A stretch of 64,000 nucleotides of DNA from Rhodoferax sp. (GTDB taxonomy: Bacteria; Pseudomonadota; Gammaproteobacteria; Burkholderiales; Burkholderiaceae_C). Position numbers and translations under genes: made by a program. Each line of letters opens with the position of its first letter. Position 1 is the stretch's first letter. Shown here one piece after another: positions 33,098-43,675 of the stretch. The stretch is taken from NCBI GenBank assembly GCA_031291295.1, contig JARLJI010000058.1:108123-172122 (forward strand). The letters are read 5' to 3'. The notes beneath the pieces are model-generated. The model had not been told where the DNA came from. It worked only from the letters and a program-made list of their open reading frames with translations, and made no database searches.

Positions 33098-33982
33098 GTG
33101 GAATCACAAATTGTGGAAATCGAGGCGACGGCCTGGCAGGCCATCCAGGCCAACGCGGCGTGGACGGCAGCGCTGGAGGCCGGCAAGGTGCTGTATTTCC
33201 CGCGCCTGGGTTTCGAGTTGCTGCCGCAGGAGGCGGGCCTGCTCAACCCCGGCGTGCTGTCGCCGAAATCGCGCAACATCAGCCTTGACGCACAAGGTGC
33301 GCTGCGCGGCGCCAACGGCGATCCGGCCACGGTGCAGGCGCTGGCCGCGATGATCGGGCGCTTTCGGGCGCAGTCGCAGCAGCTCATTGCCGCGCTGCTG
33401 CCGCACTACACCGGCTTCCTGCGCCTGGCTCCGACCAGCTACCGGCCGATGCAGGTGGAGTCGCGCCAGCAGTCCTGGCGCGCCGACGACCGCCGGATGC
33501 ATGTCGACGCCTTCCCATCGCGACCGAATGACGGCGAGCGCATCCTGCGCGTCTTCACCAACGTGAATCCGTCCGGCGTGCCGAGGGTCTGGCGCGTCGG
33601 CGAACCATTCGAGACCGTGGCGCGGCGGTTTTTGCCGCGCACCAAGGCCTATTCACCGTGGCAGGCCCGGGCGCTGCGCGCGCTGCACGTGACCAAGTCG
33701 CTGCGCTCCGAATACGACCATCTGATGCTGCAGCTGCACGACGGCATGAAGGGCGACCTGGACTACCAGCAAACGGCCGACCAGGCCACGGTGCCGTTCC
33801 CTGCGGGCTCGGTCTGGGTGTGTTTTTCCGACCAGACCTCGCACGCCGTGATGTCGGGCCAGTACATGCTGGAGCAAACGCTGTTCTTGGCGCCCGAGCA
33901 TCAATACGACCCGCACGCCAGCCCGCTGGCCATCCTCTCCAGGCTGACCGGTCGACCTCTGGTGGCGCGGCAGCCGGCGTGA
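33098..33982 (+). CDS. Kdo-hydroxylase-like Fe(II)/2-oxoglutarate dioxygenase
   Basis: The 294-residue protein resembles the Kdo 3-hydroxylase (KdoO) family, which oxidises Kdo in the lipopolysaccharide inner core to Ko. The iron-binding HxD is in RMHVDAFPSRP near residue 135, and a distal His is in QTSHAVMSG. A conserved-looking LMLQLHDGMKGD lies between them. I prefer the GTG at 33098 after CAGGGGTA; the TTG at 33071 would add nine residues. It has its own position after the greA unit, and a repeat follows its stop. The family call is good, the exact activity inferred. Confidence 0.8.
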   Translation: MESQIVEIEATAWQAIQANAAWTAALEAGKVLYFPRLGFELLPQEAGLLNPGVLSPKSRNISLDAQGALRGANGDPATVQALAAMIGRFRAQSQQLIAALLPHYTGFLRLAPTSYRPMQVESRQQSWRADDRRMHVDAFPSRPNDGERILRVFTNVNPSGVPRVWRVGEPFETVARRFLPRTKAYSPWQARALRALHVTKSLRSEYDHLMLQLHDGMKGDLDYQQTADQATVPFPAGSVWVCFSDQTSHAVMSGQYMLEQTLFLAPEHQYDPHASPLAILSRLTGRPLVARQPA

Positions 33983-34007
33983 GATTGTGGGGCTACGGTT
34001 TCGCCGC

Positions 34008-34078
34008 CGGGCCGCCCCAAGGCGAAACGCGCCCCCTCGGGGGGCAGCGCAGCACACGCAGTGGCAAGCGTGGGGGCT
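34008..34078 (+). repeat. 78-bp-family intergenic repeat, divergent copy A
   Basis: The core from 34031 to 34078 is nearly identical to copies at 49159-49207 and 59441-59488 and ends in CACGCAGTGGCAAGCGTGGG. It contains the hairpin GCCCCCTCGGGGGGC. It ends on the first base of the minus-strand glycosyltransferase stop codon. The left flank is diverged from copies B and C. Confidence 0.8.
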
Positions 34079-34848
34079 TATTCCTTCCAATGCGTCGCGA
34101 CCCAGCCGGCCGGGCGCATGGCGCTAAAGCGCCGGTTGCGCCGGCCCGCCAGTGCGTCGGGCGGATTGCATTCGCCGTGGAAAATCACGATGCGCGCGTC
34201 CACGGGCACGGCCGGCTCGGTCCAGTAGTTGGCCGGCCAGCGCGGGATGCTGTGGTACTTGAAGCTGGGGCACCAGGCCGCCGGCCAGTAGCGCAGCTTG
34301 CCCTGGCGGTGCAGGAAATCGGACAGGTAGGCCTGCTCGTTGCGAAAGCGCGACTGCACCTCGTCCGGATGGGCTTTGAAGTAGGCCAGCACGTCGGGGT
34401 GCGCGCCCAACTCGAAACGGTACACCGAGGAGTTGCCGGTGATGCGCCGCGTCTGCCAGGGGCGGCGGTAGTCGCGGATGATCAGGAACTCGCCCGGCTC
34501 CTTGAAAAAGGCGTCGAGACTGCCCACGATCACCACGTCGACGTCGAGAAACAGCGCGGTGCCGGTGAGCCCGTACAGGTCGGCCGAGAAGGTGGTCAGC
34601 TTCTTCCAGGCCCGGTCCGGGGTGCCGGCCGGCACGTTGAGCTCCAGCGCCGGAATCGGGAAGCAGTCCACCTCGGCCCGGATGCCCCGACGGTCGTCGG
34701 TCAGGCAGACAAAGCGAAACGCGCCGCCGAGGTGCCGGCGCACCATGGCGTACAGGCGATTCACATATTCGGGGCCGTATTTGGTGCCCCATTTCATGCA
34801 GATGACGTTGCGCTCGGGCGGCGCAACGGGCAGTGCCGCGGTCGTCAT
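34078..34848 (-). CDS. Putative glycosyltransferase
   Basis: The 256-residue cytoplasmic protein has a GT-A-like layout. The N-terminal VICMKWGTKYGPEYVNRLY is followed by FRFVCLTDD and the metal-binding DxD in LFLDVDVVIVGSLD near residue 100. FHGECNPPDAL lies near the C-terminus. These resemble GT8-like or related sugar transferases; donor and acceptor are unknown. It follows yhbY by 4 bp on the minus strand and may be co-transcribed with it. The neighbouring Kdo-modifying enzyme hints at a surface-glycan role, but that is only context. Confidence 0.7.
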   Translation of the reverse strand: MTTAALPVAPPERNVICMKWGTKYGPEYVNRLYAMVRRHLGGAFRFVCLTDDRRGIRAEVDCFPIPALELNVPAGTPDRAWKKLTTFSADLYGLTGTALFLDVDVVIVGSLDAFFKEPGEFLIIRDYRRPWQTRRITGNSSVYRFELGAHPDVLAYFKAHPDEVQSRFRNEQAYLSDFLHRQGKLRYWPAAWCPSFKYHSIPRWPANYWTEPAVPVDARIVIFHGECNPPDALAGRRNRRFSAMRPAGWVATHWKE

Positions 34849-34852
34849 GGCC

Positions 34853-35329
34853 TCAGGTCTGGCTGCGTTTCTTGACCGAGGTCTGCGGCTTGGGTTTGGC
34901 CCGCTTGACCTTGCCGCCGGGCGTCAGGCGCTGGTTGCCCAGCACGCGCAGGGTCTTGACCTCGGGGCGCTGGCCGCCGCGCTTGCTGTACTTGAGCACC
35001 TTGAAATCGCGCGGGCCGGCCATGCGGTCCTCGTCGATCACCTTTTCCTTTTCGGGCTGCGGCCGCCACAGGATCAGCAGCTTGCCGATATGCTGGATGG
35101 GGGCGGCGCCCAGCTCATCGACCAGCGTCTGGTACATCAGTTCGCGGGCGGCGCGGTCGTCCGAGAAAACGCGTATCTTGATCAGCCCGTGCGCATTCAA
35201 GGCGGCGTCGGCTTCCTTTTTGACGGCGTTTGTGAGGCCGTCGCCGCCGACCATTACCACGGGGTCGAGGTGGTGGGCAGCGGCACGATGAACCTTGCGC
35301 TGGGCGGGGGTAAGTTGAATTTGGGGCAT
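34853..35329 (-). CDS. yhbY: YhbY-family RNA-binding protein (CRM domain)
   Basis: YhbY proteins bind pre-50S particles and assist ribosome assembly. The 158-residue protein starts [20 protein letters not shown] and has a CRM domain over about residues 1-100 with the GxxG-like [11 protein letters not shown] basic tail rich in K, R and P follows and is longer than in E. coli. I start at 35329; the longer ORF runs into rlmE. It is divergent from rlmE, another 50S maturation gene, across a 37-bp gap. Confidence 0.9.
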   Translation of the reverse strand: MPQIQLTPAQRKVHRAAAHHLDPVVMVGGDGLTNAVKKEADAALNAHGLIKIRVFSDDRAARELMYQTLVDELGAAPIQHIGKLLILWRPQPEKEKVIDEDRMAGPRDFKVLKYSKRGGQRPEVKTLRVLGNQRLTPGGKVKRAKPKPQTSVKKRSQT

Positions 35330-35349
35330 ACCCGTATTATCAAGGCAGT

Positions 35350-35370
35350 ATGAAAGTGAAACGAAATTGA
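35350..35370 (+). other. Candidate six-codon leader ORF overlapping the rlmE start
   Basis: ATG AAA GTG AAA CGA AAT TGA encodes MKVKRN. Its TGA overlaps the rlmE TTG start as TTGA, an arrangement typical of translational coupling. Whether it is translated is unknown. Confidence 0.3.
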
Positions 35371-36119
35371 AATCCAAAAGTAAGAAAGTCAACAGGGCGT
35401 GGCTGAATGACCACGTCAACGACCCTTACGTCAAGCTGGCCACCCGCGAGGGTTACCGGGCGCGCGCGGCCTACAAACTCAAGGAAATCGACGAAACGCT
35501 GGGCCTGATCAAACCCGGCCATCTGGTGGTCGATCTGGGGTCCACCCCCGGCGCCTGGAGCCAGTACCTGCGGCGCAAGCTGTCGCCGGGCGGCGCAGCG
35601 ATGGGCGAGCTCAACGGCACCATCATTGCGCTGGACCTCCTGCCAATGGTGCCGATCGAAGGCGTGGTGTTCCTGCCGGGTGACTTCCGCGAACCCGAAG
35701 TGCTACAAAAACTGGAGCACGAAATACAGGGCCGGCAAGCGGATGTGGTGGTTTCCGACATGGCGCCCAACCTCTCGGGCATCGAGTCGGCGGACACGGC
35801 GCGCATCGCGCACCTGGTGGAACTGGCGGTGGAATTCAGCCAGAACCACCTGAAACCCGAGGGCGCGCTGGTGGTCAAGGTGTTCCATGGCAATGGCTAC
35901 AGCGAGCTGACAAAATTGTTCAAAGAGACGTTCAAGGTCGTCAAACCCATCAAACCCAAGGCTTCGCGCGACAAATCGTCGGAGACGTTTCTGGTCGGCA
36001 TCGGGCTCAAGCAGGCCGGGCCGGGCCATGATCCAGGTCAGGAAACCATGAATAAGACCGCGCAAGTCCTTGTTACGTCTGTGGCTGCTGGGGCCAAAAA
36101 GCGTAGCAGCGCGCCTTGA
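35367..36119 (+). CDS. rlmE: 23S rRNA 2'-O-methyltransferase RlmE (FtsJ)
   Basis: RlmE methylates U2552 in the A-loop of 23S rRNA in late 50S assembly. The 250-residue protein has the SAM motif [14 protein letters not shown], the catalytic Asp in [10 protein letters not shown], Lys in [10 protein letters not shown] and Glu in SSETFLV. About 35 extra residues follow the normal C-terminus, partly encoded by GCTGCT/AGCAGC inverted-repeat DNA. The start is a TTG with no strong Shine-Dalgarno but overlapped by the six-codon ORF. It stands before ftsH, as in E. coli. Confidence 0.95.
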   Translation: MKSKSKKVNRAWLNDHVNDPYVKLATREGYRARAAYKLKEIDETLGLIKPGHLVVDLGSTPGAWSQYLRRKLSPGGAAMGELNGTIIALDLLPMVPIEGVVFLPGDFREPEVLQKLEHEIQGRQADVVVSDMAPNLSGIESADTARIAHLVELAVEFSQNHLKPEGALVVKVFHGNGYSELTKLFKETFKVVKPIKPKASRDKSSETFLVGIGLKQAGPGHDPGQETMNKTAQVLVTSVAAGAKKRSSAP

Positions 36120-36151
36120 AACGCCTAAAATGGGTCGCAAGTACGTGACAC

Positions 36152-36178
36152 CCGGAAGAAAAGTGTTCCGGCACCTTT
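36152..36178 (+). terminator. Hairpin between rlmE and ftsH
   Basis: CCGGAA pairs with TTCCGG around an 8-nt loop and is followed by CACCTTTT. It could be a weak terminator of rlmE or a structure in the ftsH leader; a -10-like TAAAAT lies just upstream at 36126-36131. Confidence 0.4.
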
Positions 36179-36206
36179 TGCTGTCCTATTGCTATCGGAG
36201 CCTCGC

Positions 36207-38126
<1,920 letters not shown>

Positions 38127-38146
38127 AGGATCAAAGAATGGGATCA

Positions 38147-38170
38147 ACGGGGCTTTGCGCCCCGTTTTTG
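38147..38170 (+). terminator. Intrinsic terminator after ftsH
   Basis: ACGGGGC and GCCCCGT form a 7-bp stem with a 5-nt loop, followed by a T-run. It separates ftsH from folP, which starts 13 bp later. Confidence 0.85.
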
Positions 38171-38182
38171 TTGTGACTCGAC

Positions 38183-39043
38183 ATGTTCTGGCAAACCAAC
38201 CGCTTTTTCCTGGACCTGACGCAGCCGCGCGTGATGGGCATCGTCAACGTCACGCCCGACTCGTTTTCCGACGGCGGCCAGCATGCCTCGACCGCCAGCG
38301 CGCTCAAGCATTGCGAACAGCTGCTCAAGGACGGGGCGCACATCCTGGACATCGGTGGCGAGTCCACGCGTCCCGGCGCGCTGCCGCTGCCGCTGGACGA
38401 GGAGTTGGCGCGCGTGCTGCCGCTGCTCAGGGAGGCGGTCAAGCTGGGCGTGCCACTGTCCATCGATACCTACAAGCCGCAGCTCATGCAGGCCGCGCTG
38501 GATCTGGGCGCCGACATCATCAACGACATCTGGGCGCTGCGCCAGAGCGGCGCCGCGCAGGTCGTGGCCGGACACCCCACCTGCGGCGTGTGCCTGATGC
38601 ACATGCACCGCGAGCCGCAGACCATGCAGGCCGCGCCCATGGCGGGCGACGTGGTGCCGCAGGTGCTATCGTTTCTGGAGCGAACTGCCAAGGACCTGCA
38701 AGGGCTTGGCGTCGATAAGGCGCGTATTGTGCTGGACCCTGGCATCGGTTTCGGCAAAACCGTGGCGCAAAACTTCGCGCTGCTGGCGCGCCAGCGGGAA
38801 CTGCTGGCCGCGGGCTATCCGATCCTCGCGGGCTGGTCGCGCAAGTCGTCGCTGGCGGCGGTGGCGGCCGTTGACGGCTTGGAGCCGCCCGCGAGCGAGC
38901 GCATGGTGCCCAGCGTGGCCGCGGCGCTGCTGGCCGTGGAGCGCGGCGCGGCGATTGTGCGGGTCCATGATGTGCGCGAAACCGTGGCCGCACTGAAAAT
39001 CTTGCGCGCTATGAATCCGGTAGCGGACAATGCTGATCAATAA
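38183..39043 (+). CDS. folP: Dihydropteroate synthase
   Basis: FolP condenses p-aminobenzoate with hydroxymethyl-dihydropterin diphosphate in folate synthesis and is the sulfonamide target. The 286-residue TIM barrel has [27 protein letters not shown] and [10 protein letters not shown], all conserved. The start is close behind the ftsH terminator, so the promoter may lie in ftsH or come from read-through. Two copies of the 17-nt repeat family, one degenerate, lie within the gene. Confidence 0.96.
   Translation: MFWQTNRFFLDLTQPRVMGIVNVTPDSFSDGGQHASTASALKHCEQLLKDGAHILDIGGESTRPGALPLPLDEELARVLPLLREAVKLGVPLSIDTYKPQLMQAALDLGADIINDIWALRQSGAAQVVAGHPTCGVCLMHMHREPQTMQAAPMAGDVVPQVLSFLERTAKDLQGLGVDKARIVLDPGIGFGKTVAQNFALLARQRELLAAGYPILAGWSRKSSLAAVAAVDGLEPPASERMVPSVAAALLAVERGAAIVRVHDVRETVAALKILRAMNPVADNADQ
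38665..38681 (+). repeat. Degenerate 17-nt repeat in folP
   Basis: GCTATCGTTTCTGGAGC keeps the GCTAT start and AGC end with exact 17-nt length, but has GAGC in place of TAGC. Confidence 0.35.
39008..39024 (+). repeat. Dispersed 17-nt repeat at the 3' end of folP
   Basis: GCTATGAATCCGGTAGC fits GCTAT-N8-TAGY and extends to a 5-bp inverted repeat CGCTA/TAGCG. It encodes part of the folP C-terminus. Confidence 0.5.
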
Positions 39044-39059
39044 AGGGGAGAACGCAAAA

Positions 39060-40394
39060 ATGACACGCAAATACTTCGGTACCGATGGCATCCGCGGCAC
39101 CGTGGGCCAGCCGCCCATCACGCCCGACTTCGTGCTGCGTCTGGCGCACGCCGTGGGCCAGGTGCTCAAAAAATCCGAGGCGCGTCCCACGGTGCTGATC
39201 GGCAAGGACACCCGCATTTCCGGCTACATGCTGGAGAGCGCGCTTGAATCGGGCTTCAACTCTGCCGGTGTCGATGTGGTGCTGCTCGGCCCCCTGCCGA
39301 CCCCGGGCGTGGCCTACCTCACGCGGGCGCAGCGCGCGAGTCTGGGCGTGGTCATCAGCGCCAGCCACAATCCGTTTGCCGACAACGGCATCAAGTTCTT
39401 CAGCGCACAGGGCAGCAAGCTGCCCGACGCCTGGGAGCAGGCCGTGGAAATGGCGCTGGGCGAGGCGCCGGTCTGGGCCGACTCCGCCTCGCTCGGCAAG
39501 ACGCGCCGGCTTGACGACGCGGCCGGCCGCTACATCGAGTTCTGCAAGAGCACGTTCGCGCACGACCTTACGCTCAAGGGCCTGAAGATCGTGGTCGATG
39601 CGGCCCACGGCGCGGCCTACCATATTGCGCCCAAGGTGTTCCACGAACTGGGCGCCGAGGTCATCGCCATCGGCTGCGCGCCCGACGGCCTGAACATCAA
39701 CCACGAGGTCGGCGCCACGCACCCGCAGGCGCTGGTGCGCGCCGTGCGGGACAACGATGCCGACTACGGCATCGCGCTCGACGGCGACGCGGATCGCCTG
39801 CAACTCGTCGATGCCACGGGACGCCTGTATAACGGCGACGAGCTGCTGTATTTGATCGTGGCCGACCGTCTGGCGCGCGGCGACCGCATCCCCGGCGTGG
39901 TCGGCACCCTGATGACCAACATGGCCGTGGAAGTGGCGCTCAAGGCGCAGGGCCTGCAGTTCGTGCGCGCCAGGGTCGGCGACCGCTACGTGCTCGAAGA
40001 ACTGGAGAAAAACCGCTGGCTGCTCGGCGGCGAAGGCTCGGGCCACCTGCTGGCGCTGGACAAGCACACCACCGGCGACGGCCTGGTCTCGGCCCTGCAG
40101 GTGCTGCAGGCCTGCGTGCGCAGCGGCCGCACCATGGCCCAGATGCTGGCCGAGGTGACCCTGTTCCCGCAGACCCTGATCAACGTGCGGCTGCAGGCCG
40201 GCCAGGACTGGAAAACCAACGCGCGGCTCGCGGCAGAAACCAGGGCCGTGGAAGCCGAACTCGACAACACCGGCCGCGTGCTGATCCGCGCGAGTGGCAC
40301 CGAGCCGCTGTTGCGCGTGATGGTGGAGGCGCGCGATGCAGGGCAGGCCAAGGCGTGTGCGGAGCGGCTGGTGGAGGCGGTGAGGGCGGGATAG
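39060..40394 (+). CDS. glmM: Phosphoglucosamine mutase
   Basis: GlmM converts glucosamine-6-phosphate to glucosamine-1-phosphate for UDP-GlcNAc. The 444-residue protein has the phosphoserine motif [16 protein letters not shown], the metal loop LDGDADRLQ, and the phosphate-binding [15 protein letters not shown] 39060 follows AAAGGGGAGAACG; the ORF start at 39030 is too early. The folP-glmM pair is conserved in Proteobacteria. Confidence 0.97.
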   Translation: MTRKYFGTDGIRGTVGQPPITPDFVLRLAHAVGQVLKKSEARPTVLIGKDTRISGYMLESALESGFNSAGVDVVLLGPLPTPGVAYLTRAQRASLGVVISASHNPFADNGIKFFSAQGSKLPDAWEQAVEMALGEAPVWADSASLGKTRRLDDAAGRYIEFCKSTFAHDLTLKGLKIVVDAAHGAAYHIAPKVFHELGAEVIAIGCAPDGLNINHEVGATHPQALVRAVRDNDADYGIALDGDADRLQLVDATGRLYNGDELLYLIVADRLARGDRIPGVVGTLMTNMAVEVALKAQGLQFVRARVGDRYVLEELEKNRWLLGGEGSGHLLALDKHTTGDGLVSALQVLQACVRSGRTMAQMLAEVTLFPQTLINVRLQAGQDWKTNARLAAETRAVEAELDNTGRVLIRASGTEPLLRVMVEARDAGQAKACAERLVEAVRAG

Positions 40395-40413
40395 TTGTTA
40401 GGAATTTACGACT

Positions 40414-40527
40414 ATGGCCAATGAAGCCTTCAATCTGACCACGCGCCTGTTTGTCGGCCTTGTAGCGCCTTGCATAGATTCAGGGCTGGAAGCTTATTCC
40501 ATGACTAACGCCAGCGTCGGGCCGTGA
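40414..40527 (+). CDS. Possible 37-residue ORF before the GNAT gene
   Basis: An ATG preceded by TTAGGAAT opens a 37-codon frame whose TGA overlaps the GTG of the acetyltransferase as GTGA. The product starts MANEAFNLTTRLFVGLV and has no family I recognise. It could be a leader peptide coupled to the downstream gene or chance. It fills most of the 129-bp glmM-GNAT gap. Confidence 0.25.
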   Translation: MANEAFNLTTRLFVGLVAPCIDSGLEAYSMTNASVGP

Positions 40528-41018
40528 ACATTCTCCCAGCCAACTATGCCAACCCGATCCACGCCCGCGCGCTGGTGACGCTGCTCGACGCCTATGCCCG
40601 CGATCCCGCCGGTGGCGGCGAGCCGCTGAGCGACTTCACCAAGGCGAACTTCGTGCGTGAGTTGGCAGCGCGGCCGCAGGCCTTCAGCGTGCTGGCGTTC
40701 GATGGCGCTGATGTCGAAAGTGCCGTGCCGGTCGGGCTGGTGAATTGCATCGAGGGTTTTTCCACCTTTGCCTGCCGGCCACTGGTCAACGTGCACGACG
40801 TGGTGGTGGCGGCCAGCCACCGGGGGCGGGGCATCGCAGCGCTGATGCTGGCCGAGGTGGAGCGCATCGCGCGCGGGCGCGGCGCCTGCAAGCTCACGCT
40901 GGAGGTGCTGTCCGGCAACGCCGGCGCGCGCAGGCTGTACGAGCGCGTGGGCTTTGCCGGCTATCAACTGGACCCGGCCATGGGGCAGGCGCAGTTTTTG
41001 CAAAAATGGCTGGCGTGA
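40524..41018 (+). CDS. GNAT-family N-acetyltransferase
   Basis: The 164-residue protein has the GNAT fold with the acetyl-CoA pyrophosphate loop ASHRGRGIAALML (R/QxxGxG/A) near residue 98 and a C-terminal NAGARRLYERVGF. The substrate is unknown; single-domain GNATs act on anything from antibiotics to protein N-termini. The start codon GTG overlaps the stop of the small upstream ORF. The ATG of the next, apparently broken gene lies inside its 3' end. Confidence 0.85.
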   Translation: MNILPANYANPIHARALVTLLDAYARDPAGGGEPLSDFTKANFVRELAARPQAFSVLAFDGADVESAVPVGLVNCIEGFSTFACRPLVNVHDVVVAASHRGRGIAALMLAEVERIARGRGACKLTLEVLSGNAGARRLYERVGFAGYQLDPAMGQAQFLQKWLA

Positions 41019-41574
41019 CTTCGCGCTCAAGCCAGCAGCAACGCGAAACACGCGATGGGGGCAGCAGGGCCGCCGTGGCTCTGGCGCTTGGGATCGCCTT
41101 CTTGACGGGTGCGAGCCTGTCATGCCGTCGCTGCAGGTGGCCTCGGGCGGGTTCTGGGGCGGCAGCGCGGGGCTGGAGACCGGCGACACCTGGTTTGCCG
41201 GGGCCGGGCTGGGCCGCACCAATCTGCGCGACTATGCGAATCTCAACTTCGATCCGAACGATGCCTGGATGCTGTGGGGCGGCTATCGCTGGAGCCAGAG
41301 CCGGTCGCTGTCGCTGCAGGTGGTGCGCGACAACCGGCAGAACCCGAGCCAGCAGAATGTGCACCTGCTGTACCGCACACCGGTGGCGGACCAGCGCCTG
41401 CTGACGTTCGACCTGCTGGCCAAAACCGGGCTGGTCGATGGCGCCCCCATTCACCGCCTGGGCCTGTCGGTCACCTACGACTGGCACCAGTACTTTGTGC
41501 GGTTGGCCTACGATCCCGACGTGAACTTCACGCCGCAGGACATGTGGCGGCTGTCGGTGGGCTCGCGGTTTTAG
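41006..41574 (+). pseudogene. Frameshifted outer-membrane-type protein
   Basis: The ATG at 41006 opens a frame with a good signal peptide (charged n-region, then AVALALGIAFLTGASLS) that soon runs into nonsense. From about 41115 another frame continues as MPSLQVASGGFWGG and ends at 41574 in LSVGSRF, the terminal phenylalanine pattern of outer-membrane barrels. It is rich in alternating aromatic/polar strands. The simplest reading is a single-base frameshift around 41110-41122 in a gene of about 188 codons. Alternatively a leaderless product starts at ATG 41122. No function is known. Confidence 0.5.
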
Positions 41575-41597
41575 CCTGGGTTAAAGCGGCTTTCAGT

Positions 41598-41637
41598 TTG
41601 TCACGTAAATGCCATTGAACTGACACAAGCGCGTCAC
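41598..41637 (+). promoter_or_regulatory. Pho-box array upstream of phoX
   Basis: Four 7-bp half-sites start exactly 11 bp apart: TTGTCAC (41598), ATGCCAT (41609), CTGACAC (41620) and GCGTCAC (41631). The PhoB consensus is CTGTCAY repeats spaced by 4 bp. The array lies 46 bp before the phoX start. Confidence 0.7.
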
Positions 41638-41682
41638 TGTCAGCGTTCAAGCTTCCCGGATCGACTAGCCGTGGAGTTGGAA

Positions 41683-43599
41683 ATGAGCAAGGGTTTTGGC
41701 AAGTGCTTTGAGCCGGATGACGGCGTGAATGACGCGCCCAACCCCTCCATTCATGAGGTGGACAGCGGCCGGCGCCATGTTTTTAAATGCACCACGGCCG
41801 CCGTGGCATTGCTGTTGGGCTCGCACACCTGGGGCGCGAGCGCGGGCACAGGCAAGCCGCTCGGCTTTACCGGCGTGCCGGTGTCGGTGGCAGACACCTT
41901 GACCGTGCCGGTTGAATACGAGGCGCAGGTGTTGTGCCGATGGGGCGATGCCATCGGGTCGGCGGCGGGATCGCCCGCCTTTGAACTGGACGGCTCCAAC
42001 ACTTGGCAGGAGCAGTCGCTGCAGGCGGGCATGCACCACGACGGCATGGAGTTTTTCCCGCTGGACCAGGACCCGCGGCACGGCCTGCTGGCCATCAACC
42101 ACGAATACACCGACGACGGCCTGCTGCACGTCGATGGCATGAAAACCTGGAGCGCCGACAAAGTGCGCAAGTCGCAGGCGGCGCACGGCGTGAGCGTGGT
42201 CGAAGTGGTGGAGCGCGCAGGCGTCTGGCAGGTGATGCCCCATTCGATGTACGCCCGGCGCATCACGGCCAGCACGCCCATGCGGCTCAGCGGCCCGGCG
42301 GCCGGCCACGATCTGCTTAAAACGGCTGCCGACCCGTCGGGCACACGCTCGCTCGGCACGCTCAACAATTGCGCGGCGGGCCAGACCCCGTGGGGCACCT
42401 ACCTGAGCTGCGAAGAGAACTGGAACGGCTATTTCTCCTCGCGGCAAAACCCCAGCGCCGACGAGCTGCGCTACGGGCTGGGCCCCAACGGCTGGGGCTA
42501 CCGCTGGCACGAGCATGACGAGCGCTTCGACGCCGCCAAGCATCCCCATGAGCCGCACCGTTTCGGCTGGGTAGTGGAGATCGACCCGATGGACCCGACC
42601 CAGACGCCCGTCAAGCACACCGCGCTGGGCCGCTTCAAGCACGAGGGCGCTACCACGACCCTCAGCAAGGACGGCCGCGCGGTGGTCTACATGGGGGACG
42701 ACGAACGCTTTGAATATATCTACAAGTTTGTCAGCCGCGACCGGGTGGCGCCGGGCGGCTACCAGGCCAACCGCCACGTGCTGGACCACGGCACGCTGTA
42801 CGTGGCGCGCTTCGATGCGCAGGGCCATGGCCGCTGGCTGCCGCTGCTGCATGGGCAAAACGGCTTGAGTGCCGAGCGGGGTTTTGCCAGCCAGGCCGAG
42901 GTGCTGATCCGCTGCCGCCAGGCCGCCGACGTGGCGGGCGCCACCAAGATGGACAGGCCCGAGTGGATCGCGGTGCACCCGCAAACCGGCGAGGTGTTTG
43001 TGACGCTCACCAACAATGACCAGCGCGGCCAGCCGGGACGCGGCGCGGATGACGCCAACCCGCGTGGCGACAACATCATGGGCCACATCATCCGCTGGCG
43101 CGAGGGCACGACGCAGCACGGCGACGCGGGCGCCGGCGAGTTTCGCTGGATGCACTTCGCGCTGGCGGGTGATCCGAATGCCGACAAGGTCGGGTACCGC
43201 GGCACGATCCTGGGTGACATGTATGGCTGTCCGGACGGTCTCAAGGTCGATGCCGGGGGCCTGCTCTGGATCCAGACCGATGTTTCCACTTCGGCGATGC
43301 ACCAGGGGGCCTACCGGGGCCTGGGCAACAACATGATGCTGTGCGCCGACCCGTCCACGGGCGAGACCAAGCGGTTTCTGACCGGCCCATCGGGCTGCGA
43401 GATCACCGGCATCACTTTCACGCCGGATCGCCGTGCCGTATTCATCAACATCCAGCACCCCGGTGAGACGGCCAGCGAACGCAGCGACCCCGACCGACCG
43501 CAAGCGGTGAGCCGCTGGCCGGATGGGCCTGCGGGGGGACGCCCACGCTCTGCCACCGTGGCCATCCGCCGCAAGGATGGCGGCATTGTCGGCACCTGA
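41683..43599 (+). CDS. phoX: PhoX-type alkaline phosphatase (DUF839)
   Basis: PhoX enzymes are exported calcium/iron phosphatases that release phosphate from organic esters during phosphate starvation. The 638-residue protein has an extended N-terminus, a Tat-like RRHVF motif near residue 30, a hydrophobic stretch, and a cleavage region near WGASAG. The body carries EFFPLDQDPRHGLLAINHEY, GTYLSCEENWNGYF, VYMGDDERFEYIYKF and CEITGITFTPD, all typical of the family. The ATG at 41683 follows GTGGAGTTGG and is preferred to the GTG at 41671. The Pho-box array upstream fits PhoB control. Confidence 0.88.
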   Translation: MSKGFGKCFEPDDGVNDAPNPSIHEVDSGRRHVFKCTTAAVALLLGSHTWGASAGTGKPLGFTGVPVSVADTLTVPVEYEAQVLCRWGDAIGSAAGSPAFELDGSNTWQEQSLQAGMHHDGMEFFPLDQDPRHGLLAINHEYTDDGLLHVDGMKTWSADKVRKSQAAHGVSVVEVVERAGVWQVMPHSMYARRITASTPMRLSGPAAGHDLLKTAADPSGTRSLGTLNNCAAGQTPWGTYLSCEENWNGYFSSRQNPSADELRYGLGPNGWGYRWHEHDERFDAAKHPHEPHRFGWVVEIDPMDPTQTPVKHTALGRFKHEGATTTLSKDGRAVVYMGDDERFEYIYKFVSRDRVAPGGYQANRHVLDHGTLYVARFDAQGHGRWLPLLHGQNGLSAERGFASQAEVLIRCRQAADVAGATKMDRPEWIAVHPQTGEVFVTLTNNDQRGQPGRGADDANPRGDNIMGHIIRWREGTTQHGDAGAGEFRWMHFALAGDPNADKVGYRGTILGDMYGCPDGLKVDAGGLLWIQTDVSTSAMHQGAYRGLGNNMMLCADPSTGETKRFLTGPSGCEITGITFTPDRRAVFINIQHPGETASERSDPDRPQAVSRWPDGPAGGRPRSATVAIRRKDGGIVGT

Positions 43600-43609
43600 T
43601 GCATTTCCC

Positions 43610-43634
43610 AAGCCCCGCCCTCCGGGGCTTTTTT
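43610..43634 (+). terminator. Intrinsic terminator between phoX and olsB
   Basis: AAGCCCCG pairs with CGGGGCTT around a 5-nt loop, with a T-run at the 3' side. Only 41 bp separate it from olsB, so olsB needs read-through or a promoter in that short gap. Confidence 0.85.
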
Positions 43635-43675
43635 ACAACTGAATGAAGCATTGAAAACTGTTGAAGGAGTGAAAA

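Noticed and set aside
36114-36131. CTTGAA upstream of ftsH as a heat-shock (sigma-32) -35 box
   Set aside because: No CCCCAT-type -10 at the required distance; TAAAAT fits an ordinary promoter better.
43587-43606. TTGTCGG-CACC-TGATGCA at the end of phoX as a Pho box for olsB
   Set aside because: Only the first half-site is close to consensus and a strong terminator lies between it and olsB.
41665-43611. 648-codon minus-strand ORF opposite phoX
   Set aside because: Shadow of the phoX frame; the phoX side has a signal peptide, conserved motifs, a Pho box and a terminator.
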